Source of the DNA: Caulobacter sp. BK020
GTDB taxonomy: Bacteria > Pseudomonadota > Alphaproteobacteria > Caulobacterales > Caulobacteraceae
DNA: 64,000 nucleotides
Reading direction: 5' to 3'
Assembly (NCBI RefSeq): GCF_004342605.1
Contig: NZ_SLZL01000002.1
Span: forward strand, 1 to 64,000
Shown: piece by piece, positions 25,501 through 33,623 of the stretch
How the letters are laid out: each line of letters starts with the position of its first letter
Position numbering within the stretch: the stretch's first letter is position 1
Notes under the pieces: model-generated
What the model was told of the DNA's origin: nothing
Databases searched by the model: none
What the model saw: only the letters and a program-made list of their open reading frames with translations
Translations under genes and position numbers: made by a program

Positions 25501-25642
25501 CATCGTCGTCTACCTCAACGGCTCGAACGTCAGCGGCGAGATCGAGAACTACTACGTGAAGTTCGCGGACGGTAAGACCCAGTACTTCAGCCAGAACCAG
25601 TTCGAACCGCGATACACCCTCGGCATCCGCGCCAAGTGGTGA
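22538..25642 (+). CDS. TonB-dependent outer membrane receptor (large, glycan-locus type)
   Basis: The 1034-residue receptor has a signal peptide (ATGAHAQ), a TonB-box-like EEIVVTGIRGSQMRS, a plug domain (LPDVTIADSLQRIPGIQIKR, then VNIRGLAQVITLLNGEQ) and a long beta-barrel ending in FEPRYTLGIRAKW with a C-terminal aromatic. It belongs to the large-receptor type that Caulobacter and Xanthomonas use for oligosaccharides. It starts at TTG 22538, supported by GGGGAGCG seven bases upstream. A strong terminator follows, though the halogenase genes continue in the same direction. Confidence 0.93.
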   Translation: MSNPRNQSAWTRGMTLALLAGASSMALATGAHAQAAPDDSAQVEEIVVTGIRGSQMRSVDVKRREASIVDAISSEDIGKLPDVTIADSLQRIPGIQIKRDAGEGATVNIRGLAQVITLLNGEQYLSAGNMGSAQPNLLDVPSQLMNSVVVYKSTDPTNALSGITGTIDLRTRRPFQMEQGLSIAGGVEGQRGERTKENDYLINGLVNWRNDRVGLMVSAAASKANLGNNSSGVVGLSGNNDWGGSAANNFISPHGFESFHREVERKRLGVNVAFEADLGEGFTLVAEGFYAKLDEYNRAAGINISNRWDGGAFGVWTTPTAFENTGEVSTGNGRPWLAVDEYDINAWWVNSFSVNRTTKSETKNYNLELKYDNGGNFTSEVRAIRANGDRLSMNGQAQGDLSNWQYAPGRFTLFRNPDDRTRGPFYPASICAQYPASQRSNAVVGSAGGCYLNPNPLGYGANPQLHYNIGGNKAVWSGFDNPLAGGLGAGKTLKDYMANKDSYAIAAFSSEGNNEIESDMNVFRAEGHYKFDNNFLGFITKIDAGVRQSDRSVEVEAFHLFSPFYGGTPGAVQANGTPVPAAGCFAQWKAIDVVMNQDQCQAGEFVPNPLGGAPVFQGYTVNKPTKIDAYNNVIWMDDLGSITQGIPGFWVVDPHDFDNVAAFQQKVFGAAVRYQIPGATYDVTLKEQSAYADANFEIGKLSGNIGLHVIQTDLLVKQNLTGATQNYGDTNLDVGDTVTRRKYTDWLPSLNAVYDFDDHLKFRFAYSKTMQPLDLGNYGGGLSISTADCGTKPGRCVTGASSSGNPYLDPWRSTNFDGAIEYYFGGASMVNLSAFKLKIDSFVTGGTTTGTFKDEDGTPRTVNVTQPIQGDGGSVKGLEVGTKLAFSDLLPGGGFFSNFGVDANATYSPSSESRLGLDGKKLPFTDNSKYQYNLVGWYQDDKWQARVAYNYRTDRLSSVSGSSGDNLAVFQDATGFVDVNVSYNVRDNIVVYLNGSNVSGEIENYYVKFADGKTQYFSQNQFEPRYTLGIRAKW

Positions 25643-25665
25643 TCTAGACCAGCCCTTCCCTGCGG

Positions 25666-25700
25666 GCCGCTGCGACCCCTGTCGCAGCGGCTTCTTTTTT
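25666..25700 (+). terminator. Strong terminator after the TonB receptor
   Basis: GCCGCTGCGAC (25666-25676) pairs with GTCGCAGCGGC (25681-25691), followed by TTCTTTTTT. Transcription into the halogenase genes would need readthrough or a promoter in the next 90 bases. Confidence 0.93.
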
Positions 25701-25792
25701 CGAGCGGGGCGGCTAGCATGATTACGACCAAGACGGGCGCGGGAAGCCCGCGAGAGGAAGCCGCCAGCGCTTCGATCGAGGGAGTGAGCCAC

Positions 25793-27331
25793 ATGCAGGA
25801 CAGCGCGCGCGACCGGCGCATCCGCGACATCGTCATCGTCGGCGGCGGCACGGCCGGCTGGATGGCCGCGGCCAGCCTGAGACAGCATTTCGGCGCCGCG
25901 CCGGTGACCATCACCCTGATCGAGTCCTCCGAGATCGGCACGATCGGGGTGGGCGAGGCGACGATCCCGACCATCCGCCGGTTCTACCAGGCCCTTGGCC
26001 TGTCCGACATCGACGTGCTGCGGGCCACTGGCGGCACCTGCAAGCTGGGCATCCGCTTCAACGACTGGACCGCGCCCGGCGCGTCGTTCATCCACCCCTT
26101 CGGCCTCTACGGCCAGGACCTGAAGGGCGTCTCCTTCCACCACTACTGGATGCGGCTGCGGGCCCTGGGCGAGGATGTCCCGATCAGCGACTACTCGCTG
26201 GGCGCCAGCCTGGCCGCCGGCGGCAAGTTCACCACCCCGTCGCGCAACCCGCCCTCGACCCTGTCGGTGTTCGACTGGGCCCTGCATTTCGACGCCGGCC
26301 TGTTCGCCCGGCTGATGCGCCAGGTCGCCGAGCAGAACGGCGTGCGCCGCATCGACGCCAGGATCGTCAAGACCAACCTTCGGGCCGAGGACGGCTTCAT
26401 CGAGTCGGTGTCGCTGGACAGCGGCGCGACCGTGGCGGGCGACCTGTTCATCGACTGCTCGGGTTTCCGCGGCCTGCTGATCGAGGAGGCCCTGCACACC
26501 GGCTACGAGGACTGGAGCCCGTGGTTGCTGTGCGACAGCGCCCTGGCCGTTCAGAGCGAAGGGCAGGGCGCGCCGCCGCCCTATACCGACGTCACCGCCC
26601 ACGAGGCTGGCTGGCGGTGGCGGATCCCGCTGCAGCACCGCTGGGGCAACGGCTACGTCTATTCCAGCCGCCACACCACGGACGAGGCGGCCAGGGCCGT
26701 CCTGACCGGCGCGCTGGACGAGCGCCTGCTGCACGAGCCGCGCAAGATCGGCTTCCATCCCGGCCGCCGCCTGAAGGCCTGGAACAAGAACTGCATCGCC
26801 CTGGGCCTGGCCTCGGGCTTCCTGGAGCCGCTGGAAAGCACCAGCATCGCCCTGATCGAGACCGGCATCGAGAAGATCAAGGCGCTGTTCCCCAACCGCG
26901 ACTTCGACCCGGCGGTGGTCGACGAGTTCAATGAGATGTCGCGGCTGGAGATGGAGCGCGTGCGCGACTTCATCATCCTGCACTACAAGCTCAACCAGCG
27001 TCCCGATGACCCGACGGGCTTCTGGACCCATTGCCGCCAGATGACGGTCCCCGACACCCTCCAGAAGAAGATCGACCTGTGGCGCGCCCAGGGCCACTTC
27101 GTCCGCTACCGCTGGGAAATGTTCTCGCCGCCCAGCTGGCTGGCGATCTATGCCGGTTTCGGCCTACTGCCCGAAACCTACGATCTCAGCGTCGACGGGT
27201 TCGACGCCGGCCAGCTGTCGGCCGCCCTGGCCGAAATGCGCAAGGCCGTGGCCGACACCGTCGCCGCCACCCGCGCCCACGGCGACTTCATCGAACAGTA
27301 CGCCCGTCCCCAGCCGGTCGCGGCCGAGTAG
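25793..27331 (+). CDS. Flavin-dependent tryptophan-halogenase-family protein, copy 1
   Basis: The 512-residue protein has the FAD site IVIVGGGTAGWMAAASL, the halogenase signature WRWRIP (about 274-279), a conserved Lys in GGTCKLGIRFNDW (about 84, the catalytic lysine position in PrnA/RebH) and Glu348 in LEPLESTSI. All marks of a working halogenase are present, but substrates of those found beside TonB receptors are mostly unknown. The ATG at 25793 follows GGAG; an upstream ATG at 25718 adds a non-conserved tail. The second copy starts 12 bp downstream. Confidence 0.88.
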   Translation: MQDSARDRRIRDIVIVGGGTAGWMAAASLRQHFGAAPVTITLIESSEIGTIGVGEATIPTIRRFYQALGLSDIDVLRATGGTCKLGIRFNDWTAPGASFIHPFGLYGQDLKGVSFHHYWMRLRALGEDVPISDYSLGASLAAGGKFTTPSRNPPSTLSVFDWALHFDAGLFARLMRQVAEQNGVRRIDARIVKTNLRAEDGFIESVSLDSGATVAGDLFIDCSGFRGLLIEEALHTGYEDWSPWLLCDSALAVQSEGQGAPPPYTDVTAHEAGWRWRIPLQHRWGNGYVYSSRHTTDEAARAVLTGALDERLLHEPRKIGFHPGRRLKAWNKNCIALGLASGFLEPLESTSIALIETGIEKIKALFPNRDFDPAVVDEFNEMSRLEMERVRDFIILHYKLNQRPDDPTGFWTHCRQMTVPDTLQKKIDLWRAQGHFVRYRWEMFSPPSWLAIYAGFGLLPETYDLSVDGFDAGQLSAALAEMRKAVADTVAATRAHGDFIEQYARPQPVAAE

Positions 27332-27343
27332 GAACCCTCAGAG

Positions 27344-28858
27344 ATGGCCCACCTGAACAAGATCGTCATCGTCGGCGGCGGCTCGGCCGGCTGGATCTGC
27401 GCGGCCATGCTCAGCCACTATTTCCAGAACGGCCCGACGGCGATCGAGCTGGTGGAGTCCGAGGAGATCGGCACGATCGGGGTGGGGGAGTCCACCATCC
27501 CGCCGTTCCTCCAGCTGATCCGCACCCTGGGGATCAACGAGCAGGAATTCATCCAGGAAACCCAGGCCGCCTTCAAGCTGGGCATCCGCTTCGAGAACTG
27601 GCTGGAGAAGGGCGACGTCTATTATCACCCGTTCGGCCAGATCGGCGGGCCGCTGGAGGTCAACGAGTTCTACCAGTGCTGGCTGCGGGCCAAGCAGAAC
27701 GGCCATCCTTCGAAGCTGCAGGACTTCGCCCCGGCCTCGGTGATGGCGCAGGCGGGCAAGTTCATGCTGCCGGCGGCGGCGCAGAAGACGATGATCGCCA
27801 ACGCCAACTACGCCCTGCACGTCGATGCGCGGCTGGTGGCCCTGTACCTGCGCAGGTTCGCCGAGGCGCGGGGCGTGACACGCACCGAGGGCGTCGTCAC
27901 CGACGTGGCGACCCGTTCCGACGGCGGCGTCCAGAAGGTGATCCTGAAGGACGGCCGCGAGGTGGCCGGCGACTTCTTCGTCGACTGCTCGGGCTTCCGC
28001 GCCCTGCTGATCGGCAAGACCCTGGGCGAGCCGTTCCGCGACTGGAGCGACGTGCTGCTGTGCGACCGCGCCGTCGTGGCCCAGACCGAGAATGTCGGAC
28101 CACCCCATCCCTATACCCTGGTCCAGGCCCAGGATTTCGGCTGGCGCTGGCGCATCCCGCTGCAGCATCGCGCGGGCAACGGCTATGTATTCGCCAGCAA
28201 ATACCTGAGCGACGACGAGGCCACGGCCACCCTGATGAGCCAGATCCAGGGCGAGGTGGTGCTGGGTCCCAACATCATTCCGTTCAAGACCGGCGTGCGC
28301 GAGCGGCCGTGGGTCAGGAACGTGGTGTCGATCGGCCTGTCGTGCGGCTTCATCGAGCCGCTGGAATCCACGGCCCTGCACCTGATCTACAAGGGCATGG
28401 ACTATCTGCTGCGGTTCATGCCGGACATGGACGCCGACCCGATCCTGGCCGCCGAATACAATCGCCGCATGGTCGCCGACTACGAGGAGATTCGCGACTT
28501 CATCGTCCTGCACTACGTGACCACCCGGCGCGACGACACCCCGTTCTGGCGCGACTACCAGCAGGTGGCGCCGCCCGAGAGCCTTCGCGAGCGCATGGCG
28601 CTGTTCAAGGCCGCCGGCGTGCTGCGTGACGGCGTCGACGACATGTTCCGCGCGCCCAGCTGGCAGTCGGTGATGGAAGGCATGGGCGTGCGGCCCGACC
28701 GCTACCAGCAGCTGGTCGACCGCATTCCGCTGAGCGTGATCATGAACCTGATGGACAAGTCGGCCCCCATGCTGGCCGCCGTCGTGGCTGCCCTGCCCAG
28801 CCACGAGGAGTTCCTGCGAACCCATTGTCCGGCCGCGCCTTTGAGGCGGTCGGCTTAG
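27344..28858 (+). CDS. Flavin-dependent tryptophan-halogenase-family protein, copy 2
   Basis: The 504-residue paralogue has IVIVGGGSAGWICAAML, AAFKLGIRFENW (Lys78), GWRWRIPLQHR (about 266-276) and FIEPLESTALHLI (Glu341). It is co-transcribed with copy 1 (12-bp gap). Two distinct copies in tandem behind a TonB receptor recur in Caulobacter-like carbohydrate loci. They may modify a periplasmic or imported aromatic ligand or act as flavin oxidoreductases rather than halogenases. No flavin reductase gene is in the window. Confidence 0.88.
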   Translation: MAHLNKIVIVGGGSAGWICAAMLSHYFQNGPTAIELVESEEIGTIGVGESTIPPFLQLIRTLGINEQEFIQETQAAFKLGIRFENWLEKGDVYYHPFGQIGGPLEVNEFYQCWLRAKQNGHPSKLQDFAPASVMAQAGKFMLPAAAQKTMIANANYALHVDARLVALYLRRFAEARGVTRTEGVVTDVATRSDGGVQKVILKDGREVAGDFFVDCSGFRALLIGKTLGEPFRDWSDVLLCDRAVVAQTENVGPPHPYTLVQAQDFGWRWRIPLQHRAGNGYVFASKYLSDDEATATLMSQIQGEVVLGPNIIPFKTGVRERPWVRNVVSIGLSCGFIEPLESTALHLIYKGMDYLLRFMPDMDADPILAAEYNRRMVADYEEIRDFIVLHYVTTRRDDTPFWRDYQQVAPPESLRERMALFKAAGVLRDGVDDMFRAPSWQSVMEGMGVRPDRYQQLVDRIPLSVIMNLMDKSAPMLAAVVAALPSHEEFLRTHCPAAPLRRSA

Positions 28859-29017
28859 GGGGGCGAACCGGCTTGACGTCCTGACCGGTCCACCGCCTGT
28901 GACCTTGCGGATCAGGGACCGGGAGAACGTCGCCGCCGTCAGCCGTTTACAGTCGGCCGTGCTAAGGAACGGCGACGGACGCGGCGACTCGGTCGCGGAC
29001 GGGACGGGAGAACTCCG

Positions 29018-30406
29018 CTGGCGACGGTGAAGCGCACGGGCTCGAAAAAGACCCTGACCACGGCCAACCTGGCCGCCCTGGGCGCCGAGCGGCTGGCCGA
29101 GCTGCTGATCGACGTCGCCGAGGGCCACGCCCAGATCAAGCGGCGGCTGCGCCTGGAGCTGGCGGGCGAGATCGGCCCGGAGGACCTGGCCGCCGAGCTG
29201 GCCAAGCGTCTGGACGCCATCGCCGACAGCCGGGCCCGTATCCACTGGCGCAAGCACAAGGAGTTCGTCCGCGAGCTCGACATGCAGCGCGCCCTGATCG
29301 TAGGCCGGCTGGCCGAGCTGGACCCGAGCCTGGCCCTGCCGATGATGCTGCGGTTCCTGGGCCTGGCCGAAGGGGTGTCGCACCGCACCGCCGACGCCAA
29401 GGGCGAGATCGAGGCGGTGTTCGACGTCGCCATCGACGATCTGGCGGCGATCGCACCCCTGGCCTTGCCCGATCCGAGGGCCTTGGGCGACCAGCTTCTC
29501 GACCTGCTGCTGCACGGCCGGGCGGGGCTGGGCCCGCGGGCCTTGAAGAACGCCCTGCCGGCCCTGGGCGCCGAGGGCGTGGCGGCCTTGCGGGCCCGGA
29601 TCGAGACGACCATGGCCTCGCAGAAGCGGGTCAGTGGCGCGCTGAAGGCCGCCGTCCAGGTGCTGGCCGACGCCCAGGGCGATGTCGACGGCTATATCGC
29701 CCAGTTCACCGACTCCCAGGCCGTGCTGCCGCCGATCGGGGCGCAGATCGCCCGTCGGCTGACGGCGGCGGGCCGGCTGGACGAGGCCGTCGCGGCGCTG
29801 GATCGCTCGACGCCGGGTTCGTTCGCCCAACTGGTCGGGACCGTGCTGGGGCGGCCGACCTTGCCTGGGCCCGGCGCCCTGGACTGGGAGGACGCCTATA
29901 TCGAGGTGCTGGAGGCGCGCGGGCAGGGCGACCTGGCCCAGGACATGCGCTGGACCAGCTTCGAGCGCGGCCTGTCGGTCGAACGGCTGCGCGACCATCT
30001 CAAGCGCCTGCCCGATTTCGACGACGTCGAGGCCGAGGAGAAGGCCCTGGCCCACGCCGAGGACTTCCACGACGTCCATGCGGCCCTGGATTTCCTGATC
30101 CGCTGGCCGGCCTGGGACCGGGCCGCGCGGCTGGTGCTGCGCCGGTCCGCCGACCTGGACGGCGATCGGCCGGAGCTGCTGGAGCCCGCCGCCCGCGCCA
30201 TCGAGGGCCGCCATCCACTGGCCGCCACCCTGCTGCTGCGGGCCATGATCCTGGACACCGCCCGCTACGCCCGCACGGCCCGCTACAAGGACGCCCAGCG
30301 CCAGCTGCTGGAGGCCGCCTCCCTGGCCCCGGCCATCGCCGACTGGGACGGCCACGAAGACGCCGACGCCTTCGCCGCCCGGGTGGCCGGCTATCGGCGG
30401 TGGTGA
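29018..30406 (+). CDS. DUF6880-family protein, possibly starting at CTG
   Basis: The protein of about 460 residues has the N-terminus KKTLTTANLAALGAERLAEL followed by LLIDVAEGHAQIKRRLRLEL, and a helical-repeat body (LDEAVAALDRSTPGSFAQL, later DVHAALDFLIRWPAWDRAARL, read in parts). This matches what I know as DUF6880, of unknown function. A strong SD (GGGACGGGAG) lies seven bases before CTG 29018 but 16 before the first canonical start, GTG 29027. The predicted start MATVKRTG from CTG looks natural. No partner gene is evident. Confidence 0.75.
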   Translation: MATVKRTGSKKTLTTANLAALGAERLAELLIDVAEGHAQIKRRLRLELAGEIGPEDLAAELAKRLDAIADSRARIHWRKHKEFVRELDMQRALIVGRLAELDPSLALPMMLRFLGLAEGVSHRTADAKGEIEAVFDVAIDDLAAIAPLALPDPRALGDQLLDLLLHGRAGLGPRALKNALPALGAEGVAALRARIETTMASQKRVSGALKAAVQVLADAQGDVDGYIAQFTDSQAVLPPIGAQIARRLTAAGRLDEAVAALDRSTPGSFAQLVGTVLGRPTLPGPGALDWEDAYIEVLEARGQGDLAQDMRWTSFERGLSVERLRDHLKRLPDFDDVEAEEKALAHAEDFHDVHAALDFLIRWPAWDRAARLVLRRSADLDGDRPELLEPAARAIEGRHPLAATLLLRAMILDTARYARTARYKDAQRQLLEAASLAPAIADWDGHEDADAFAARVAGYRRW

Positions 30407-30515
30407 GGCCGGCTTCAAGGCATTCTACAGCCTAGCTAGTAAAAACCCTCGATTGCCTAGGACCGAGCGGCGGACCTATAAGCGGCCTGAAAATTCCAGC
30501 CCTTCGAGGGATTCC

Positions 30516-31088
30516 ATGAGCTCCGATTTCGCCGCCGCGCGCCTGAACATGGTCGAAAGCCAGATCCGCACGGCCGACGTCACCGACCTGCCGCTGCAGG
30601 ACGCCCTGCGGGTGGTGCCGCGCGAGACCCTCGTGCCGGCCGGCAAGGGCTACCTGGCCTATGCCGACGTCGACGTCGAATACGCCCCCGGCCGCTGGCT
30701 GCTGCGCCCGCGCGACGTGGGCAAGCTGCTGCAGCACCTGCGTCCGCGGGAAGGCGACAAGGCCCTGGCCATCGCCGCGCCCTACGCCGCCGCCGTGCTG
30801 GAGCAGATGGGCCTGGCCGTCACCCGACTGGACGGCGACGACCTGACCGCCGTGCCGGGCGCGGGCTATGACGTGATCATCTGCGAGGGCGCCGTGCCGC
30901 GGGCCCCGGCCAGCTGGACCAAGGCTCTCGCCCAGGGCGGCCGGCTGGCGGTGATCGAGCGGGAAGGGCCGGTCGGCCGCGCCGCGATCTATGTCCGGGC
31001 CGAGGACGGCCTGGGCCGTCGCGCGGTGTTCGACGCCACCCCGCCGATGCTGGCCGGCTTCGCGGTCGAACAAGGCTTTGCGTTCTGA
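30516..31088 (+). CDS. Protein-L-isoaspartate methyltransferase-like protein lacking the SAM motif
   Basis: The 190-residue protein is recognisable as PCMT family by ARLNMVESQIRTADVTDLPL and ALRVVPRETLVPAG. The glycine-rich SAM-binding motif I, normally like 'EIGTGSGYQ', reads AIAAPYAAAVLEQ, so cofactor binding and repair activity are doubtful. CGAGGG precedes the ATG at 30516. It is followed by the TolC-family gene, an arrangement common in alphaproteobacteria. It may be a non-enzymatic descendant. Confidence 0.8.
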   Translation: MSSDFAAARLNMVESQIRTADVTDLPLQDALRVVPRETLVPAGKGYLAYADVDVEYAPGRWLLRPRDVGKLLQHLRPREGDKALAIAAPYAAAVLEQMGLAVTRLDGDDLTAVPGAGYDVIICEGAVPRAPASWTKALAQGGRLAVIEREGPVGRAAIYVRAEDGLGRRAVFDATPPMLAGFAVEQGFAF

Positions 31089-31230
31089 CGACTTGGGTCC
31101 AGAAAGCTGGAGCGCAACGTTTGCGTGAAAAAAGCTTAACTAGCGGCCTATGGTCTCGCGCCTTACAGCCGATCATAGTGGGTGCGGGCGTCGCGCCGGT
31201 CTGGCGAGGGTTTCGAGGGGAATGAACTGG

Positions 31231-32727
31231 ATGTCGAATAGCCGTCGGGCCGCTTTGCTGGCCGCCGCTTGCAGCCTGGGCCTGATGGCCGGCCTGGTTT
31301 CGGCCGCGCACGCCGAGACCCTGGCCGACGCCCTGGCCCTGGCCTACCAGACCAATCCGACCCTGCAGGGCCAGCGCGCCAACCAGCGGTTCACCGACGA
31401 GGGCGTGGTCCAGGCCAAGACGGCGTTCCGCCCCAGCGTGACCGGCTCGGCCAGCATCAGCGGCACCCACACCAACTACGCTGACCCGCTGGTGACGCGG
31501 AACGTCTTCGGCCAGGTCACCAGCACCCGCGGCCATTCCGATTCCGCGGGCAGCGGCGCCTCGCTGAGCTTGGGCCAGGCGCTCTACACGGGCGGCCGGG
31601 CCAGCGCCAACCTGTCGGCCGCCGAGGCCGACGTGCTGGCCGGCCGAGAGGACCTGCGCAGCGTCGAGCAGTCGGTGCTGGGCAGCGTCATCCAGAGCTA
31701 TGTCGACGTCCGTCGCGACCAGGAGCGCCTGCGCATCGCCCAGGAAAACGTCACCGTCCTGACCCGCCAGCTGGAGGAATCCAGGGCGCGGTTCGAGGTC
31801 GGCGAGATCACCCGCACCGACGTCGCTCAGTCCGAGGCCCGCCTGGCCGCGGCCCAGGCCAGCCTGTCGTCGGCCCAGGCCATCCTGGCGGCCAGCCGCG
31901 CCGCCTACGCCGCCGTGGTCGGCCAGAACCCGACCGACCTGGCCCCCGAGCCGTCTCTGGCCGCCCTCCTGCCGGCCAGCGTCGAGCAGGCCTTCGACCT
32001 CGTCGACAAGAACAATCCGTCGATCCAGGCCGCCCGCTACGCCCAGCAGGCCGCCGCCGCCCGCGTCGCCGCCGCCAAGGCCGTGTATCGTCCCACCGTC
32101 TCGGCCCGCGCCGGCCTGGGCTGGGACACCAGCGAGGTCAACAGCGTCGGCGGCCAGTATCGCGACTACGACCGCACGCTCAGCGGCTCGGTCACCGCCT
32201 CGGTGCCGCTGTTCACCGGCGGCCTGAACGCCTCGCAGGTCCGCGCCGCCCAGGAGCGCGAGAACGCCGCCCGCACCGCGGTCGAGGGCGCCCAGCGCCA
32301 GGCCCTGCAGCAGATCTCGACCGCCTGGAACAACCTGCTGGCCTCGCGCGCCAACCTGGTCTCAAACGAGGAGCAGGTCCGGGCCACCAAGATCGCCTTC
32401 GAGGGCGTGCGCCAGGAGCAGCAGGTCGGCCTGCGCACCACCCTGGACGTTCTGAACGCCCAGCTGGAACTGGCCAACGCCGAGGTCGCCCTGGTGGTGG
32501 CCCGCCGCGACGAATACGTGGCCAGCGCCAGCGTGCTGCAGGCGATGGGTGTGCTGAACGTCGCCAACCTGGCCCCCGAGGTCGAGCGCTACGACCCGGT
32601 CAAGTCGTACAGCAAGGTCAACCACGCGTTCGGCTGGGTGCCGTGGGAGCCCGTGGTGCGGGCGGTCGATAAGATCGGCGCGCCGTCCACGGCCGTGAAG
32701 AGCCCACCCGCGCCGGCCGCGAAATAG
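31231..32727 (+). CDS. tolC: TolC-family outer membrane efflux/type I secretion channel
   Basis: The ~498-residue protein has a signal peptide ending SAAHAE, then the TolC repeat pattern: ETLADALALAYQTNPTLQGQ, LSLGQALYTGGRASANLSAA and a second repeat with ASVPLFTGGLNASQVRAAQE. Long helices RAQENV/ESRARFEVGEITRTDVAQ and VGLRTTLDVLNAQLELANAE mark the coiled-coil tunnel. It serves type I secretion or RND export; in C. crescentus such a protein (RsaF) exports the S-layer protein. An ATG at 31222 is an alternative, but GAGGGG spacing favours 31231. Confidence 0.92.
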   Translation: MSNSRRAALLAAACSLGLMAGLVSAAHAETLADALALAYQTNPTLQGQRANQRFTDEGVVQAKTAFRPSVTGSASISGTHTNYADPLVTRNVFGQVTSTRGHSDSAGSGASLSLGQALYTGGRASANLSAAEADVLAGREDLRSVEQSVLGSVIQSYVDVRRDQERLRIAQENVTVLTRQLEESRARFEVGEITRTDVAQSEARLAAAQASLSSAQAILAASRAAYAAVVGQNPTDLAPEPSLAALLPASVEQAFDLVDKNNPSIQAARYAQQAAAARVAAAKAVYRPTVSARAGLGWDTSEVNSVGGQYRDYDRTLSGSVTASVPLFTGGLNASQVRAAQERENAARTAVEGAQRQALQQISTAWNNLLASRANLVSNEEQVRATKIAFEGVRQEQQVGLRTTLDVLNAQLELANAEVALVVARRDEYVASASVLQAMGVLNVANLAPEVERYDPVKSYSKVNHAFGWVPWEPVVRAVDKIGAPSTAVKSPPAPAAK

Positions 32728-32845
32728 GGGCGAATTGAAGCGCCGACGATGCTTGAGCTTGCTTAACCGGCGCAAGTCTGCACCATCGCGCTAGGCGCCC
32801 GTCGGGGCGCTCCAGGATTCGTACCCTCTTCGAGACGCCCCAAAC

Positions 32846-33373
32846 ATGTCCGACCAGAGCCCGCAAGAACCGACGATGGAGGAGATCCTCGCCTCCATCC
32901 GACGCATCATCTCGGAAGATGACGCGCCGGCGGAGGCCGCCGCGGCGCCCGAACCGGAGCCCGCGCCCGTCGAGGAGGCCCCGGCCGAGGACGACGTCCT
33001 GGAGCTGACCGATCCCATCGAGCCGCCCGCGCCGGTCGAGAGCCTGGGCGACATCGACGTCTATTCGCCGGAACCCGAGCCGGAACCCGAGCCGCCGCCC
33101 CCGCCGCCTGAACCGGCCCCCGCGCCGGTGTTCTCGCGCGAGGAAGTGGCCGACAACCTGGTGGGCGACCACGCCGCCGGCCTGGCCGCCAGCGCCTTCG
33201 GCAGCCTCAGCTCGGCCCTGCTGATGCCCAAGGACGGCCGCACCCTGGAGGACGTGGTTCGCGAACTGCTGCGCCCGCTGCTCAAGGAATGGCTGGACCA
33301 GAACCTGCCGCGCATCGTCGAGACCAAGGTCGAGGAAGAAGTCCACCGCATCGCCCGCGGTCGCAGCGTATAG
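32846..33373 (+). CDS. popZ: Polar organizing protein PopZ
   Basis: The 175-residue protein self-assembles at cell poles and anchors the parS/ParB complex and other polar factors. The N-terminus EPTMEEILASIRRIISEDD, which binds clients, is nearly identical to what I know of C. crescentus PopZ. A Pro/Glu-rich acidic linker (EPEPEPEPPPPPPEP) follows, then the oligomerisation domain LEDVVRELLRPLLKEWLDQN, then LPRIVETKVEEEVHRIARG. The neighbouring valS matches the Caulobacter gene order. A half CtrA-like TTAACC and a GATTC (CcrM-type) site lie upstream. Confidence 0.96.
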   Translation: MSDQSPQEPTMEEILASIRRIISEDDAPAEAAAAPEPEPAPVEEAPAEDDVLELTDPIEPPAPVESLGDIDVYSPEPEPEPEPPPPPPEPAPAPVFSREEVADNLVGDHAAGLAASAFGSLSSALLMPKDGRTLEDVVRELLRPLLKEWLDQNLPRIVETKVEEEVHRIARGRSV

Positions 33374-33387
33374 CGGCTCAACCGCTC

Positions 33388-33494
33388 TGCGTCCTTCGGG
33401 GCTCGCCGCTGGCGAGCACCTCAGGATGAGGGTGGTGGGTTGCTTCGGATTTCCTTATCCTGAGGCGCCCACGCAGTGGGCCTCGAAGGACGCA
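33388..33494. repeat. Palindromic intergenic repeat, family R1, copy 1
   Basis: It begins TGCGTCCTTCGGGG and ends CCTCGAAGGACGCA (near-perfect inverted ends), with inner CTCAGGATGAG and ATCCTGAGG arms. Copies 2 and 3 lie at 41828-41930 and 56136-56237. All are about 105 bp and intergenic, so it is a dispersed, hairpin-forming REP/BIME-like element. Confidence 0.9.
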
Positions 33495-33519
33495 GGGCCT
33501 CGCGACCCGACGCGTTGAG

Positions 33520-33551
33520 AAAAGGCGGTCGCTCCGGCGGCCGCCTTTTTC
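33520..33551 (+). terminator. Terminator between popZ and valS
   Basis: AAAAGGCGGTCG pairs with CGGCCGCCTTTT across a short loop (one G-T type mismatch), followed by TTTCC. It separates the two genes transcriptionally. Confidence 0.85.
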
Positions 33552-33623
33552 CGTCCAAATATCCCTGTTGACCCAAGGCCCACGGTTTCGTCCGGCGGCC
33601 GCAGATGGCATACCCACCGCGCC

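Noticed and set aside
22439..27097. Very long minus-strand open frame (about 1550 codons) opposite the TonB receptor and halogenase genes
   Set aside because: It is a high-GC shadow of the plus-strand genes: low-complexity His/Gln/Gly/Val-rich sequence without motifs, while the plus strand has full recognised domains.
27338..30418. Minus-strand 1026-codon frame opposite halogenase copy 2 and the DUF6880 gene
   Set aside because: It spans two real genes and their spacer with no family signature; a composition artefact.
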